Source: Cordylochernes scorpioides
Taxonomy: Eukaryota > Arthropoda > Arachnida > Pseudoscorpiones > Chernetidae
Length of the DNA stretch: 64,000 nt
Assembly: GCA_030710605.1 (NCBI GenBank)
Contig: CP092880.1
Coordinates: 538,862 to 602,861 of the forward strand
Direction: 5' to 3'
Positions 52,641 through 63,869 of this stretch are shown here, piece after piece. A program made the translations under genes and the position numbers. Under the pieces are notes generated by a model that worked only from the letters and a program-made list of their open reading frames with translations, did no database searches and was not told the DNA's origin. Position 1 is the stretch's first letter. Every line of letters begins with the position of its first letter.

Positions 52641-53174
52641 AAATTGTCCAGGTGTTTACAGATTAGATATGATATTCATGTTAGATATATTTCAGTAATA
52701 GGAGTTTGTTCTTTCGGTTTGCCGCCTTCCAGGATTATATATAAGCAGATTTTTTTTGTTAAACTTTTAAAAATGTTCTTACAGTTTATTGTTTAAATCA
52801 TATTAAATTTATTTTCAAAAATGTTTGAATAGATACATATATTTTTACATTTATCTCTTAATGATGTTTTATAAGTTATATTGTTTCTATTTAACATTTA
52901 GCCTTATTTAAACATATAATATAGTTACACTCTATATATAGAGCCATGCACCACGCTAGATGAATTACATATTTATTATGATTCAATTGATGATACAAAC
53001 TGTGTTGCCGGATCTTTATATTTACACAGATTATACTATATTCAACATGTCCCCCTTTCAATCAAAGTCCGGGGTCATATATTTTGAACCGAAGTACAGG
53101 CGGGAGAATTCTCCTTATTCCTCTTGACCACTGGACGGTCTGGGCCTCCTCTCGGTAAACACTGGGTCTTCTCC
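52641..53174. other. Intergenic DNA with one dispersed repeat
   Basis: 52880-53045 ('acatttagccttatttaaac', 'gccatgcaccacgctagatg') recurs at 62080-62230. No gene. Confidence 0.4.
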
Positions 53175-53995
53175 AAAGTAGAACTCCAATTGACAAACCC
53201 CATTTAGGCTTTCTCTAAGCGGAACTCCAATTGACAAACCCCATTTAGGCTTTCTCTAAGCGGAATGCCAACCGATAAACCCCACTTAGGCTTTCTCTAT
53301 CGGAATGCCAATTGATCAATCCTATTCAGACTTTCTCTAAGTGGAATGCCAATTGATCAATCCCATTCAGGCTTTCTCTATGTGGAATGCCAATTGATCA
53401 ATCCCATTCAGGCTTTCTCTATGTGGAATGCCAATTGATCAATCCTGTTCAGGCTTTCTCTAAGTGGAATGCCAATTGATCAACCCTATTCAGGCTTTCT
53501 CTAAGTGGAATGCCAATTGACAATCCTATTCAGGCTTTCTCTAAGCGGAATGCCAATTGATCAATCCTATTCAGGCTTTCTCTATGTGGAATGCCAATTG
53601 ATCAATCCTATTCAGGCTTTCTCTATGTGGAATGCCAATTGATCAATCCTATTCAGGCTTTCTCTAAGTGGAGTGCCAATTGATCCATCCCATTCAGGCT
53701 TTCTCTAAGTGGAATGCCAATTGATCAACCCTATTCAGGCTTTCTCTAAGTGGAATGCCAATTGACAATCCTATTCAGGCTTTCTCTAAGTGGAATGCCA
53801 ATTGATCAATCCTATTCAGGCTTTCTCTAAGTGGAGTGCCAATTGATCCATCCCATTCAGGCTTTCTCTAAGTGGAATGCCAATTGATCCATCCTAATAA
53901 GGCTTTCTCTAAGTGGAATGCCAATTGATCAATCCTATTCAGGCTTTCTCTATGTGGAATGGCTTTCTCTAAGTGGAATGCCAATTGATCAATCC
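53175..53995. repeat. 41-bp minisatellite, about 20 units
   Basis: Unit 'ctttctctaagtggaatgcc' plus 'aattgatcaatcctattcagg'. Diverged units at the left, more uniform to the right, with some 40-bp units. Confidence 0.9.
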
Positions 53996-55487
53996 TATTA
54001 TTGATAACCAATGTAGTAATTTACATATGTTGCAACATTATATATTTTTGTGAAAAAGATTAGTAAAAAAATTATTTTAAAAATATTTTTTAAGAAAAAG
54101 GCATCATCTGAAATTTGTACAATTTCCCGGGTATTTGGAGATCTATGGATACGCTCCAGGAGCCTGGGTTACGTTGTTACAACTATACCAGTATAATTTC
54201 ACTTTTGTACTTTTTTTTTTCATAAAAATATGTGTGTTCGAAGTATATAAAAATTTAATTTTCAGTTCCTTGTATATAGTTGGTATAAAATTTTTTATAT
54301 AAAATATTTAAATAATATTTTTTGTATAAAATTATTGTTTTGCATACTTTGGTTGTATTTTTGAGTAATACAGGTATAAAAAGAAAGGAAAGAAGAAGGT
54401 TGTAAATTGAAAGGTGCAGTTTTACCTATTTGTATTTCGAAGTTGAATTATAATAATTTTATTCTTTAATTTAGTGAAGAAATCGAGCAGAAGGAAGTAG
54501 AAAAACGTACAGCTATGAAAGTATAAAAAGAACAGGTATATAGTATGAGGCAGAAAAACGAACATATATATATAGAGAGATATATTTTAACCTAGGTTCC
54601 TGGAGCGCCAACTACCCGGTTATATATAAAGTCAATGTAAATATGTAAATAGAGTAAAAAGACCTATCCTGACCCGCTCAGATGAGCTTCTAGATGGCAG
54701 AGTGCCATTTAGTAAAACAAACTAAACTAAACGTTTATTTAACTTGTTTGGTAATATTTGGTCAACCCAATTTCTTGATAAATCATGAAAAGCCAACCAT
54801 GTACGCGTTTTGGGCTGCTGGCCCTCGTCAACGTGGTGTAGGCTGTACCTCTACGACTAAAATTTGGTTCCAGAGTCTTCCTGAGAAATCATGAAATGAA
54901 TAAAAAGAATTAATATTTGTCGGCTATGAAAGTCTTCAATACGTAATTAATCTGACTGATATTTTAACAGGACAAAGATGCAAGTCTGGAAGAGGTTTTG
55001 TCCCATTTTCAACCAAGCAAAATTAACCAAGTATGAGGCAAAATTACTTTTTTTTTAGTTAGAAAATGATTATGACAATATTGCTGTATCATGCTTGATT
55101 GGCAGAAACAAAATTAATTCGAGGAATTTTCAATAAAACAGACCACAGGCGAAGCTATACCATTATTTTTATTAGGCAGGAATAAGATTCTAACAGCAAA
55201 ATATTCACTCGAGCAGAAGAAGGAGGAAACCAGCTCATCTCTCTATATAAGATAAAAGTTCAAAGGCAACTTTCATACTCTTTTCACAATTAGAACTTCA
55301 AATAAACATTATGAAGTCTATTTAAAATACACCAATATCAAATTAAAATATTTTGTGATCAAAAAATGATAGAAAGATATAAGAGGAATTTTAACCTAGA
55401 ATCTGTAGATATTCAAATATCAGACTGATTTGCTTATTTGGAGGGACAAAATGTGATGCTAATATTTCTGAAACATGATTGAAAATA
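53996..55487. other. AT-rich intergenic DNA
   Basis: A pair of short palindromes, 'gctccaggagcctgg' (about 54150) and 'taggttcctggagcgcc' (about 54594), bracket 450 bp in inverse orientation and may be MITE ends. One end of the 2357-2507 MITE type is at 54666. No gene recognised. Confidence 0.3.
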
Positions 55488-56192
55488 TCTATATATATAA
55501 AAATGAATGTATGTGTGTGTGTCTGTTTGTTTGTTTGTTTGTCCTTTATGCCTGACCAAACCACTCATTGGATCGCCATGAAACTTTGGGAAGTTATTTA
55601 GTATAGTACTGGGAAGGTTTCTAGCAAATAAAATTTTTGAAATAACTTTTCGCCTAGAAATAATCAAGATAAATATTCTAATTTATCTGTTATAATTCAA
55701 CAATCTGCTCTAAATATTATCATGATGATACGATGATTTTGTAATGTAGAAAATTAGGAAAGACAAAATTCAGGATGACACGGCAATTTATTTGAGACAA
55801 GAATAATGATACAATTCAAAGGCAAGATACTATTCCTTTAACTTCCAATTACCGAGGGAACCAATTAATATTGATTTTATTCAACTTATCGAGTATTTTT
55901 CAAGGGACCGGGAAAAAATGTTCACTTTATCGAGAGATTCGTTAAACAAACCTTTACTCGGGTAAAACCCGGGCGAAGCCGGGTACATCCATACAAAAAT
56001 AATGATACAATTCCAAGGCAAGATACTATTCCTTTAACTTCCAATTACCGAGGGAACCAATTAATATTGATTTTATTCAACTTATCGAGTATTTTCCAAG
56101 GGACCGGGAAAAAAATGTTCACTTTATCGAGAGATTCGTTAGACAAACTTTTACTCGGGTAAAACCCGGGCGAAGCCGGGTACGTCCGCTAG
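55488..56192 (+). mobile_element. Helitron family A, copy A4, two stacked 3' modules
   Basis: Starts TCTATATATATAAAAATG, ends CCCGGGCGAAGCCGGG, TACGTCCGCTAG, between A (55487) and T (56193). Hairpins at about 55967 and 56165; the inner one is followed by 'tacatccatac' instead of the CTAG terminus. Confidence 0.85.
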
Positions 56193-56221
56193 TTTCTTAT
56201 AAAAATATTAGAACATTAGTC

Positions 56222-57365
56222 AATTTCACAATCAGGTCTAGAATGGCAGCCTGTTATAAGGCTTTTTAAAGTTGTATTTTAGTAAATACTAGCGGACCCG
56301 CCCGGCTTCGCCCGGGTTTTACCCGAGTAAAAGTTTGTCTAACGAATCTCTCGATAAAGTGAACATTTTTTTCCCGGTCCCTTGAAAATACTCGATAAGT
56401 TGAATAAAATCAATATTAATTGGTTCCCTCGGTAATTGGAAGTTAAAGGAATAGTATCTTGCCTTGGAATTGTATCATTATTCTTGTATGGATGTACCCG
56501 GCTTCGCCCGGGTTTTACCCGAGTAAAGGTTTGTTTAACGAATATCTCGATAAAGTGAACATTTTTTCCCTGTCCCTTGAAAAATACTCGATAAGTTGAA
56601 TAAAATCAATATTAATTGGTTCCCTCGGTAATTGGAAGTTAAAGGAATAGTATCTTGCCTTGGAATTGTATCATTATTCTTGTATGGATGTACCCGGCTT
56701 CGCCGGGGTTTTACCCGAGTAAAGGTTTGTTTAACGAATCTCTCGATAAAGTGAACATTTTTTCCCGGTCCCTTGAAAAAATACTCGATAAGTTGAATAA
56801 AATCAATATTAATTGGTTCCCTCGGTAATTGGAAGTTAAAGGAATAGTATCTTGCCTTTGAATTGTATCATTATTCTTGTCTCAAATAAATTGCCGTGTC
56901 ATCCTGAATTTTGTCTTTCCTAATTTTCTACATTACAAAATCATCGTATCATCATGATAATATTTAGAGCAGATTGTTGAATTATAACAGATAAATTAGA
57001 ATATTTATCTTGATTATTTCTAGGCGAAAAGTTATTTCAAAAATTTTATTTGCTAGAAACCTTCCCAGTACTATACTAAATAACTTCCCAAAGTTTCATG
57101 GCGATCCAATGAGTGGTTTGGTCAGGCATAAAGGACAAACAGACATACATTCATTTTTATATATATAGATAAACACGAACAGGTCTAGAATGGCAGCCTG
57201 TTACAAGGCTTTTTAAAGTTGTATTTTAGTAAATATAAACACGAACAGGTCTAGAATGGCAGCTTGTTATAAGGCTTTTTAAAGTTGTATTTTAGTAAAT
57301 ATAAACACTAACAGGTCTAGAATGGCAGCCTGTTATAAGGCTTTTTAAAGTTGTATTTTAGTAAA
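56222..57365. repeat. 66-bp tandem repeat split by Helitron A5
   Basis: 'aggtctagaatggcagcctg' to 'gttgtattttagtaaatat'. One unit lies before (56222-56288) and three after (57170-57365) the Helitron at 56289-57169. Confidence 0.85.
56289..57169 (-). mobile_element. Helitron family A, copy A5, three stacked 3' modules
   Basis: Minus strand TCTATATATAAAAATG to CTAG; A/T insertion without target duplication. It resembles A2 throughout, with three hairpins. Removing it restores 'agtaaatataaacac', which occurs intact in the next repeat units. Confidence 0.92.
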
Positions 57366-57967
57366 TTTAATTTCAAACAGAACTGATGTTGGCAACATTC
57401 AGGGAATGCTCTTTGTTTGATATCGTCCAAACAGATGGATCATTCATCTAGAAAAGTGGCACCAAAATAATCAACTTTCAATCTATTTGCATTTGAATTT
57501 TTCATGCTTATAACCTACTTTAAAGTATTTTTTAAAAACTAGCAAAAATAAAAAAGATAACACCCAAACTCACGGACCGGCAATAAAGAAAAACAAAAGT
57601 AAGCGTGGGTATTAAAAATGTATAATGATATCTTTAATTATTGGGGTGAAAAAATATTGTTTTTTTTTCTGGAATTAATATTAAATTTTAATAAATATTT
57701 TGATCACACAAAAAAAAACTTTTATTAAGAAAAAATATCTTTATTTACGGGGCTGCTAACCAAAAGAAACTTTATAAAGATATTCAATCGTATATATGGA
57801 TTCTCCAAGGAGTAAAGGTTTTAAAGTAAAATCTCTATTTATTTACATAAAGTAAAACAAAAATTTAAGACAATTTCAGACAAAAATTTGTATTCCATAT
57901 TTAAAGATTTGATAACAAAAAGATAAATTAAACACTGTTATTTATGATAAAATTGTGAAAAAAGTTT
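57366..57967. other. AT-rich DNA with a LINE 3' tail fragment
   Basis: 57700-57775 (minus) carries 'ggttagcagccccgtaaa' and 'taaagatatttttt', matching the 3' end of the element at 38274-39802. No gene. Confidence 0.4.
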
Positions 57968-58193
57968 AAAATTACAAAATATTTTCTCACAATGAGTTTC
58001 TCTCTATTAAAAGCTTTCAAGCGATAATCGCTCTTCAACGGGCTTAATAAAATATCGACTATATCCTACCAGAACTATTTACAAAAACAAAGGCGCGCAG
58101 CGAAGATATTTATAACTGAAATATTAATATCGCTTGGAAACTATCGTTTTTTAATAAAAATAAACTCATTGTGAGAAAATATTTTGTAATTTT
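57968..58193. repeat. Palindromic MITE with perfect 32-bp TIRs
   Basis: 57968-57999 and 58162-58193 are perfect inverted copies ('acaaaatattttctcacaat' core), with imperfect pairing continuing inward. The 226-bp element could fold almost end to end. No coding. Confidence 0.8.
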
Positions 58194-58214
58194 AAAAGAT
58201 ATATTTATAACACA

Positions 58215-58900
58215 CTAGCGGTCGTACCCGGCTTCGCCCGGGTTTTACCCGAGTAAAGGTTTGTCTAACGAATCTCTCGATAAAGTGAACATTTTTTCCC
58301 GGTCCCTTGAAAAATACTCGATAAGTTGAATAAAATCAATATTAATTGGTTCCCTCGGTAATTGGAAGTTAAAGGAATAGTATCTTGCCTTGGAATTGTA
58401 TCATTATTCTTGTATGGATGTACCCGGCTTCGCCCGGGTTATACCCGAGTAAAGGTTTGTCTAACGAATCTCTCGATAAAGTGAACATATTTTCCCGGTC
58501 CCTTTAAAAGTACTCGATAAGTTGAATAAAATCAATATTAATTGGTTCCCTCGGTAATTGGAAGTTAAAGGAATAGTATCTTGCCTATGAATTGTATCAT
58601 TATTCTTGTCTCAAATAAATTGCCGTGTCATCCTGAATTTTGTCTTTCCTAATTTTCTACATTACAAAATCATCGTATCATCATGATAATATTTAGAGCA
58701 GATTGTTGAATTATAACAGATAAATTAGAATATTTATCTTGATTACTTCTAGGCGAAAAGTTATTTTAAAAATTTTATTTGCTAGAAACCTTCCCAGTAC
58801 TATACTAAATAACTTCCCAAAGTTTCATGGCCTTCAAATGAGTGGTTTGGTCAGGCATAAAGAACACACACACAAACATTCATTTATATATATATATAGA
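58215..58900 (-). mobile_element. Helitron family A, copy A6, two stacked 3' modules
   Basis: Minus strand TCTATATATATATAAATG at 58900 to CTAG at 58215, between A and T. The outer hairpin is at about 58227 and the inner at about 58427. Confidence 0.82.
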
Positions 58901-59394
58901 TTTCCAAAGGATCAGTAAAAGATTGATTTAATAAATCAAACGATATAGTAAATAATTTGCATTCTTCATTTTCCTTTCTAGAAGTAAAATAAATAAAGTT
59001 TTATCATAGATCATCATATCATAATTTAAATTATCAATATACAGCTGAATACTAGAAATTTTTGTACCTGATTCAATGCAAAAAGCATGTAAAAAATTCT
59101 CAAAATCTGTTTTCTTCTTTTCATAATCTTAATTTGCATTCTTCTTTAGAACTTTTATATTCTTCTTCTTTATATTTTTATATTTTTTTATTCTATAGAA
59201 TCTTTATCTACTTTCTTCTTTTTTCTATAATATTTATCTATATTCTTATTCCTTTTTAAATTAAAAAAAATATATATTTATTAAAATATACATCATCTTA
59301 TATGATATACACATATATATTTTTCTTTCTTTCTTACTTTCAAACGTTATTTATTTAAAAAGAGCTTATTTTTTTTAAAATCGAATATAAATTA
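58901..59394. other. AT-rich, pyrimidine-rich DNA
   Basis: 59090-59260 is T/TTC-rich low-complexity sequence. No gene. Confidence 0.35.
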
Positions 59395-59880
59395 ACTTCT
59401 TCAATGTACCAAATGAATATTAATTAACTTCTTCAATGTACCAAATGAATATAAATTAACTTCTTCAATGTACCAAATGAATATAAATTAACTTCTTCAA
59501 TGAATCAATTCGAATATATAACTTAACTTTTTGAAATATATTAGGTCGAATATAAATAAACTTCTTTAATGTACCAATTCGAATATATAAATTAACTTTT
59601 TGAAATGTATCAATTCGATTCTAAATTAACTTCTTCAATGTATCAATCCGAATATATAAATTAATGTTTTTTGAAATGTATCAATTCGAATATAAATTAA
59701 CTTTTTTGAAATACGTATATCAATTCGAATGTAACTTAACTTTTAGAAATATATCATTTCGAATATTAATTGACTTTTTTGAAATAGATCTCTTTGAATA
59801 TAAATGAAATTTTTAAAAATATATCAATTCGAATATGAAGTAACTTTTTGAAATGTATGAATTAAATATAAATTATCACA
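59395..59880. repeat. Degenerate ~31-bp tandem repeat
   Basis: 'aattaacttcttcaatgtac' plus 'caaatgaatata'. The first three units are near-perfect, later ones drift ('tatcaattcgaatataaa'). Confidence 0.7.
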
Positions 59881-59989
59881 AAATATTCACTTTTTCCAAT
59901 ATGATTTACATTCATCTAGTTTTCTCTAAATTTCGAACGTTAGGCTTAATATTTTCAGAATTTTACTTATCTTTCTGTATCCCGGAGCT

Positions 59990-60010
59990 GCCACCATGTT
60001 TTATTAGTTA
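59990..60010 (-). other. LTR/primer-site junction remnant
   Basis: 'agctgccaccatgttttatt' matches the PBS/LTR junction of the element at 46750-46765 over about 15 bp. It is cut by Helitron B5. Confidence 0.35.
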
Positions 60011-60399
60011 CTAGACGAATGACCCGGGCAACGCCCGGGTTTACCTGATTAAATGTTTTATTCAAACACTATTCGTTACAATTATAAATTTGGCGCCGTG
60101 GATGTCACTCTTGTGAAAAGTCCCGCTCCAAACTTTACAGTCAGATTAGTTACGATATACACATGTGTAAATCTTCAAATCGAGCGAGCGTCTATAAATA
60201 TTTCGATTTAGATCAAGTATTCTAATTATTAAGCGAAATATTATTAATAAAAATTTGAGAAGATATCGATTTAAAACTTAAAAAACCTTCCCGGTGATAT
60301 ACCTAATAATATCCCAAAATTTCACGGCGATTGGATGTATGGTTTTTGAATCTATAGAGTACAGACAAACAGACAGACATTCAATTTTATATATATAGA
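60011..60399 (-). mobile_element. Helitron family B, copy B5
   Basis: CTAG at 60011 with the CCCGGGC hairpin on the minus strand; 5' TCTATATATATAAAATTG at 60399; A/T flanks. The internal block 'aaccttcccggtgatatacc' links it to family A's 'aaccttcccagtactatac'. Confidence 0.75.
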
Positions 60400-60589
60400 T
60401 TTATAACCTTGATAGAGGGCGCTGTTCGTGAGCTAAGCAGAATAATTTGAATATATAGTTTTAATATTTAATTTATATATAATTTTAAATAGCCTATTGT
60501 TTTCCTCGTATTTTTTTTTACCTATGTATGGATATTTTGGTACTGTAAAAAAACTTTGCTTCAATAATATAAAAAAAAAAGAAAAACAC

Positions 60590-60660
60590 CCAGGCAAAGT
60601 TTCGAACCAAGGTTGTGGAAATACGAAGCCGCACACCTAACCATTAAGCTACGCTTGGCA
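60590..60660 (-). pseudogene. tRNA-like pseudogene or SINE head
   Basis: Minus strand: 'tagcttaatggttaggtgtg' (A-box region) and 'ttggttcgaaactttg' (B-box region) at tRNA spacing, followed by a T-rich terminator. The acceptor and anticodon stems pair poorly, so it is not a working tRNA. Confidence 0.4.
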
Positions 60661-60739
60661 TCATAAATGTTCGCATGTAAAGCTATTTCAGGCCTTACAT
60701 ATTTCTAACGACCTTTTTGAAATAGGTTTTTGAAACATG

Positions 60740-61740
60740 GAAATTATAATACTTCAAATAAATATAAATAGAGTGAACACAAATAAAACATATCAAATAT
60801 TTCGAATTAGAGCAGTTATTTTAAACGGGGAATTAGATCAGTTATATCTAAAAATGAAAATATATAAATAAATAAAACATACCAAATATTTCAAGAGCAG
60901 TTATTTTAAACGACGAATTAGATCAGTTATATCTAAAAATGAAAATCTATAAATAAATAAAACCTACCAAATATTTCAAATTAGAGCAGTTATTATATAA
61001 ATATTTATATTATATGTGTAATTAAGCGAACTATTTTAGTTATTTTAAACGACGAATTAGATCAGTTATATCTAAAAATGAAAATATATAAATAAATAAA
61101 ACCTACCAAATAGTTCAAATTAGAGCAGTTATTATATAAATATTTATATTATATGTGTAATTAAGCGAACTATTTTAGTTATTTTAAACGGCGAATTAGA
61201 ATAGTTATATCTAAAAATGAAAATATATAAATAAATAAAATCTACCAAATATTTCAAATTAGAGCAGGTATTATATAAATATTTATATTATATGTGTAAT
61301 TAAGCGAACTATTTTAGTTATTTTAAACGGCGAATTAGAATAGTTATATCTAAAAATGAAAATATATAAATAAATAAAATCTACCAAATAGTTCAAATTA
61401 GAGCAGGTATTATATAAATATTTATACTATATGTGTTATTAAGCGAACTATTATTAGTTATTTTAAACGGAAAATTAGATCAGTTATATCTAAAAATGAA
61501 AATATATAAATAAATAAAACCTACCAAATATTTCATATTAGAGCAGTTATTATATAAATATTTATATTATATGTGTAATTAAGCAAACTATTATTAGTTA
61601 TTTTAAACAGCGAATTAGATCAGTTATATCTAAAAATGAAAATATATCAATAAATAAAACCTACCAAATATTTCAAATTAGAGCAGTTATTATATAAATA
61701 TTTATAATTTTACACAAATAATTTTAACGATAGATGGCAA
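60740..61740. repeat. ~140-bp tandem repeat, about 7 units
   Basis: 'gttatttaaacg'-type start, 'agatcagttatatctaaaaa', 'taaataaataaaacctacca' and 'tatatgtgtaattaagcgaa'. The first units are shorter. It lies between two Helitron-B segments. Confidence 0.75.
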
Positions 61741-61835
61741 TAAAATTTAATTTATAAATATTTATACTATATGTGTTATTAAGCGAACTATTAATAATAA
61801 AATATTGAGAAGATTTAGATTTTAAACGTATTTAT

Positions 61836-62062
61836 AACCTTTTAGTACTTGATAGAGGGCGCTGCTCGTGAGCTAAGTCGAATAATTTGAATATATAGTT
61901 TTAATAATTGATTTATATTTATTTTTAAAATAGCCTATCGTCATCCCCGTTATTTTTTACCTATGTATGGAAATTTTGGTTTGAATTAGTGAACTACTGC
62001 GAATTTGTTTACCGAGCATACAAACCAACAAACATACAAACATTCATTTTTATATATATAGA
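61836..62062 (-). mobile_element. Helitron family B, copy B6, 5' half
   Basis: Matches the 5' half of B1 and B2 ('gaattagtgaactactgcga') and ends at the minus-strand terminus TCTATATATATAAAAATG. The partner 3' end is missing. Confidence 0.6.
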
Positions 62063-62399
62063 TATTGTTTCTACTTAACATTTAGCCTTATTTAAACATA
62101 TAATATAGTTACAGTCTATATATATAGCCATGCCATACAGCACCACGCTAGATGAATTACATATTTATTATGATTCAATTGATGATACAAACTGTGTTGC
62201 CGGATCTTTATATTTACACAGATTATACTATATACAACAAATGAGTTATTAATCAATTATTTTTATGTACTTATTACAATTTTTTAAATATAAGATAGAA
62301 CTCATTTTTTTACTTTAATATTTTAAGATATTTTACATATTAAATTGCATTTTTATAATAATTTTTTCCATGCACAAATTTCTCCCACCTACTCTGTAT
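62063..62399. repeat. Dispersed repeat shared with 52880-53045
   Basis: 62080-62230 repeats 'acatttagccttatttaaac' through 'ttacacagattatactata'. The remainder is AT-rich. Confidence 0.45.
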
Positions 62400-62580
62400 T
62401 TTAATTGATTTCAACTGTGATATTATGACACTATGCGGCGCTGAGTTTGTGTATACAAAAATGTAATGCCTCGATAAAGGTTGGCGTTCAGCCAGCCGAA
62501 ATATTGGCAAAATGAATATTTTATTAAATCCAATATATGCCTTTTATTATCTAATATAAGCAGATGTTCAGGTATTCGAG
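62400..62580 (+). repeat. PLE-like dispersed repeat, copy 2
   Basis: Hairpin GGTTGGC-gttca-GCCAGCC followed by GAAATATTGGC. Compared with the copy at 47875, a T-G wobble is replaced by a C-G pair. Confidence 0.5.
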
Positions 62581-62959
62581 TTTAAACAATCAGACAAAAT
62601 GAACAAAACAAATGGACATTATGGACAAAACGTGAACAAAATTGCCTCTGTCTCCTTCAACAGATGAACAAGACACCAAGGACTTTCCATTTCCATAAGT
62701 TTTGTCCATGAGTTTAGATAAGGGAAAGATGTTCCCCGTTCTATACGGAAGGTAAACATGTAGAATTGATGTGAAAAGAGAAGGAAATATTGTGTGAACG
62801 ACTGCCCTATTTGCATATACCCGTTGTTGTTGGACTGCCGCAACGGCAGCTGGGACAACGTGTTGACACAGCTGGGACAGAGTCGTCCTGATGAAACCAA
62901 ACTTCTGGAGTCGACAATGTGGGGAAATCATTTCTATCACAGTTTTAGGAGAGTTTTTT
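62581..62959. other. Intergenic DNA, no supported gene
   Basis: Mildly GC-rich and open on both strands for about 90-115 codons. It partly resembles the unit at 5999-6591 ('agttttgtccatgagt'). I recognise no protein. Confidence 0.3.
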
Positions 62960-63270
62960 TATTATCCCTAGCACACACATACTTGGCACAGGCCAAGAAA
63001 TCATGGTGGGAAGAAGTTGGGATTGCTTTTACTGTAAGTGTACCACATGTCTACATTTTTTATTAAAAAGGCATATATTGATCCAATATATGCCTTTTTA
63101 ATTGAAGATTTATTTATGGATTGCTCTATTTTAAAATAATGTCTACATATGTGAAAAGCAGTTCGACCTTTGCACTTACATATGTACCAGAGCCCCGTTT
63201 GGTTACTTTCACTTGCTTGCGTTGTTGGACTTTTGCAAAATTCGGCGGCCATTGGAGCATTTTTTATTAA
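62960..63270 (-). repeat. tRNA-derived SINE, copy S3, headless and interrupted
   Basis: Body matches S1 and S2 ('cttacagtaaaagcaat', 'aaccaaacggggctctggta') but the tRNA head is missing. Split by an insertion at about 63055-63140 flanked by 'gtctacat' on both sides. Confidence 0.65.
63055..63140. repeat. Short palindromic insertion in SINE S3
   Basis: About 85 bp with a perfect 16-bp inverted repeat AAAAAGGCATATATTG / CAATATATGCCTTTTT (63065-63080, 63084-63099), and an apparent 8-bp target duplication. Related sequence at 1999-2100. Confidence 0.6.
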
Positions 63271-63299
63271 TTATTATTATTAATTATTAATTAATTAAA

Positions 63300-63640
63300 A
63301 GCTTTTATTTAACTTGCCTATCTGTCTGTCTGGATGTCTGTCGCCAAATCTTGTAATCAATTTTTAATATACTTATAGGGCACCTAGAAATATGAAATTT
63401 GGTACACATGTTCAAACCTGATTACAATGCTAGCTGACTAATTTTCAGATTTCTGGGTTGTCAGGTTGGCCAAGAACGGACAAATTTCCAAATTTCCTTT
63501 CAAATTTTGTATATTTAATTTTAATATGCTTCCAGACCATATAGAATAATGAAACTCACAATACTCGCTCAGTCCAATTAATAATTGACAAATAGACAGA
63601 CATACACTCATTTTAATATATAGAGATTAGCAGTAATTAA
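63300..63640 (-). mobile_element. Helitron-like family C, 5' part
   Basis: Inverse copy of 32690-33000, ending with the minus-strand terminus TCTCTATATATTAAAATGAG. No 3' hairpin seen. Confidence 0.45.
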
Positions 63641-63861
63641 ACGTAACAGTAAGAAAATGTTGATTTTAATATATGTAAATAGAGTCTCTTAAGAGAGACC
63701 ACCTAAAAACATGACTCAACCTGTTTCTCTTGTAGGTGGTCTCTCATTGGAGATTCTAATTGATATTAAAGAATTTCTAATGGACCTTTAATAAGAGACT
63801 GCCTCTTGGAGAGACGGGTTAAGCTACGATTTTAGGCATCCTCTCAATGGAAGCTCTACTG
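63627..63861. repeat. MITE-C, best copy
   Basis: 'cagtaattaaacgtaacagt' to the pogo-type end 'ctctcaatggaagctctactg', followed by TA. Related copies at 31919, 32454, 33678 and 37374. Confidence 0.65.
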
Positions 63862-63869
63862 TATCTACT

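Noticed and set aside
60590..60660. Functional tRNA gene
   Set aside because: A- and B-box-like motifs are present but acceptor, anticodon and T stems pair poorly.
62590..63066. Overlapping frames of 90-116 codons near the right end
   Set aside because: No recognisable protein, partly inside SINE S3, both strands equally open.
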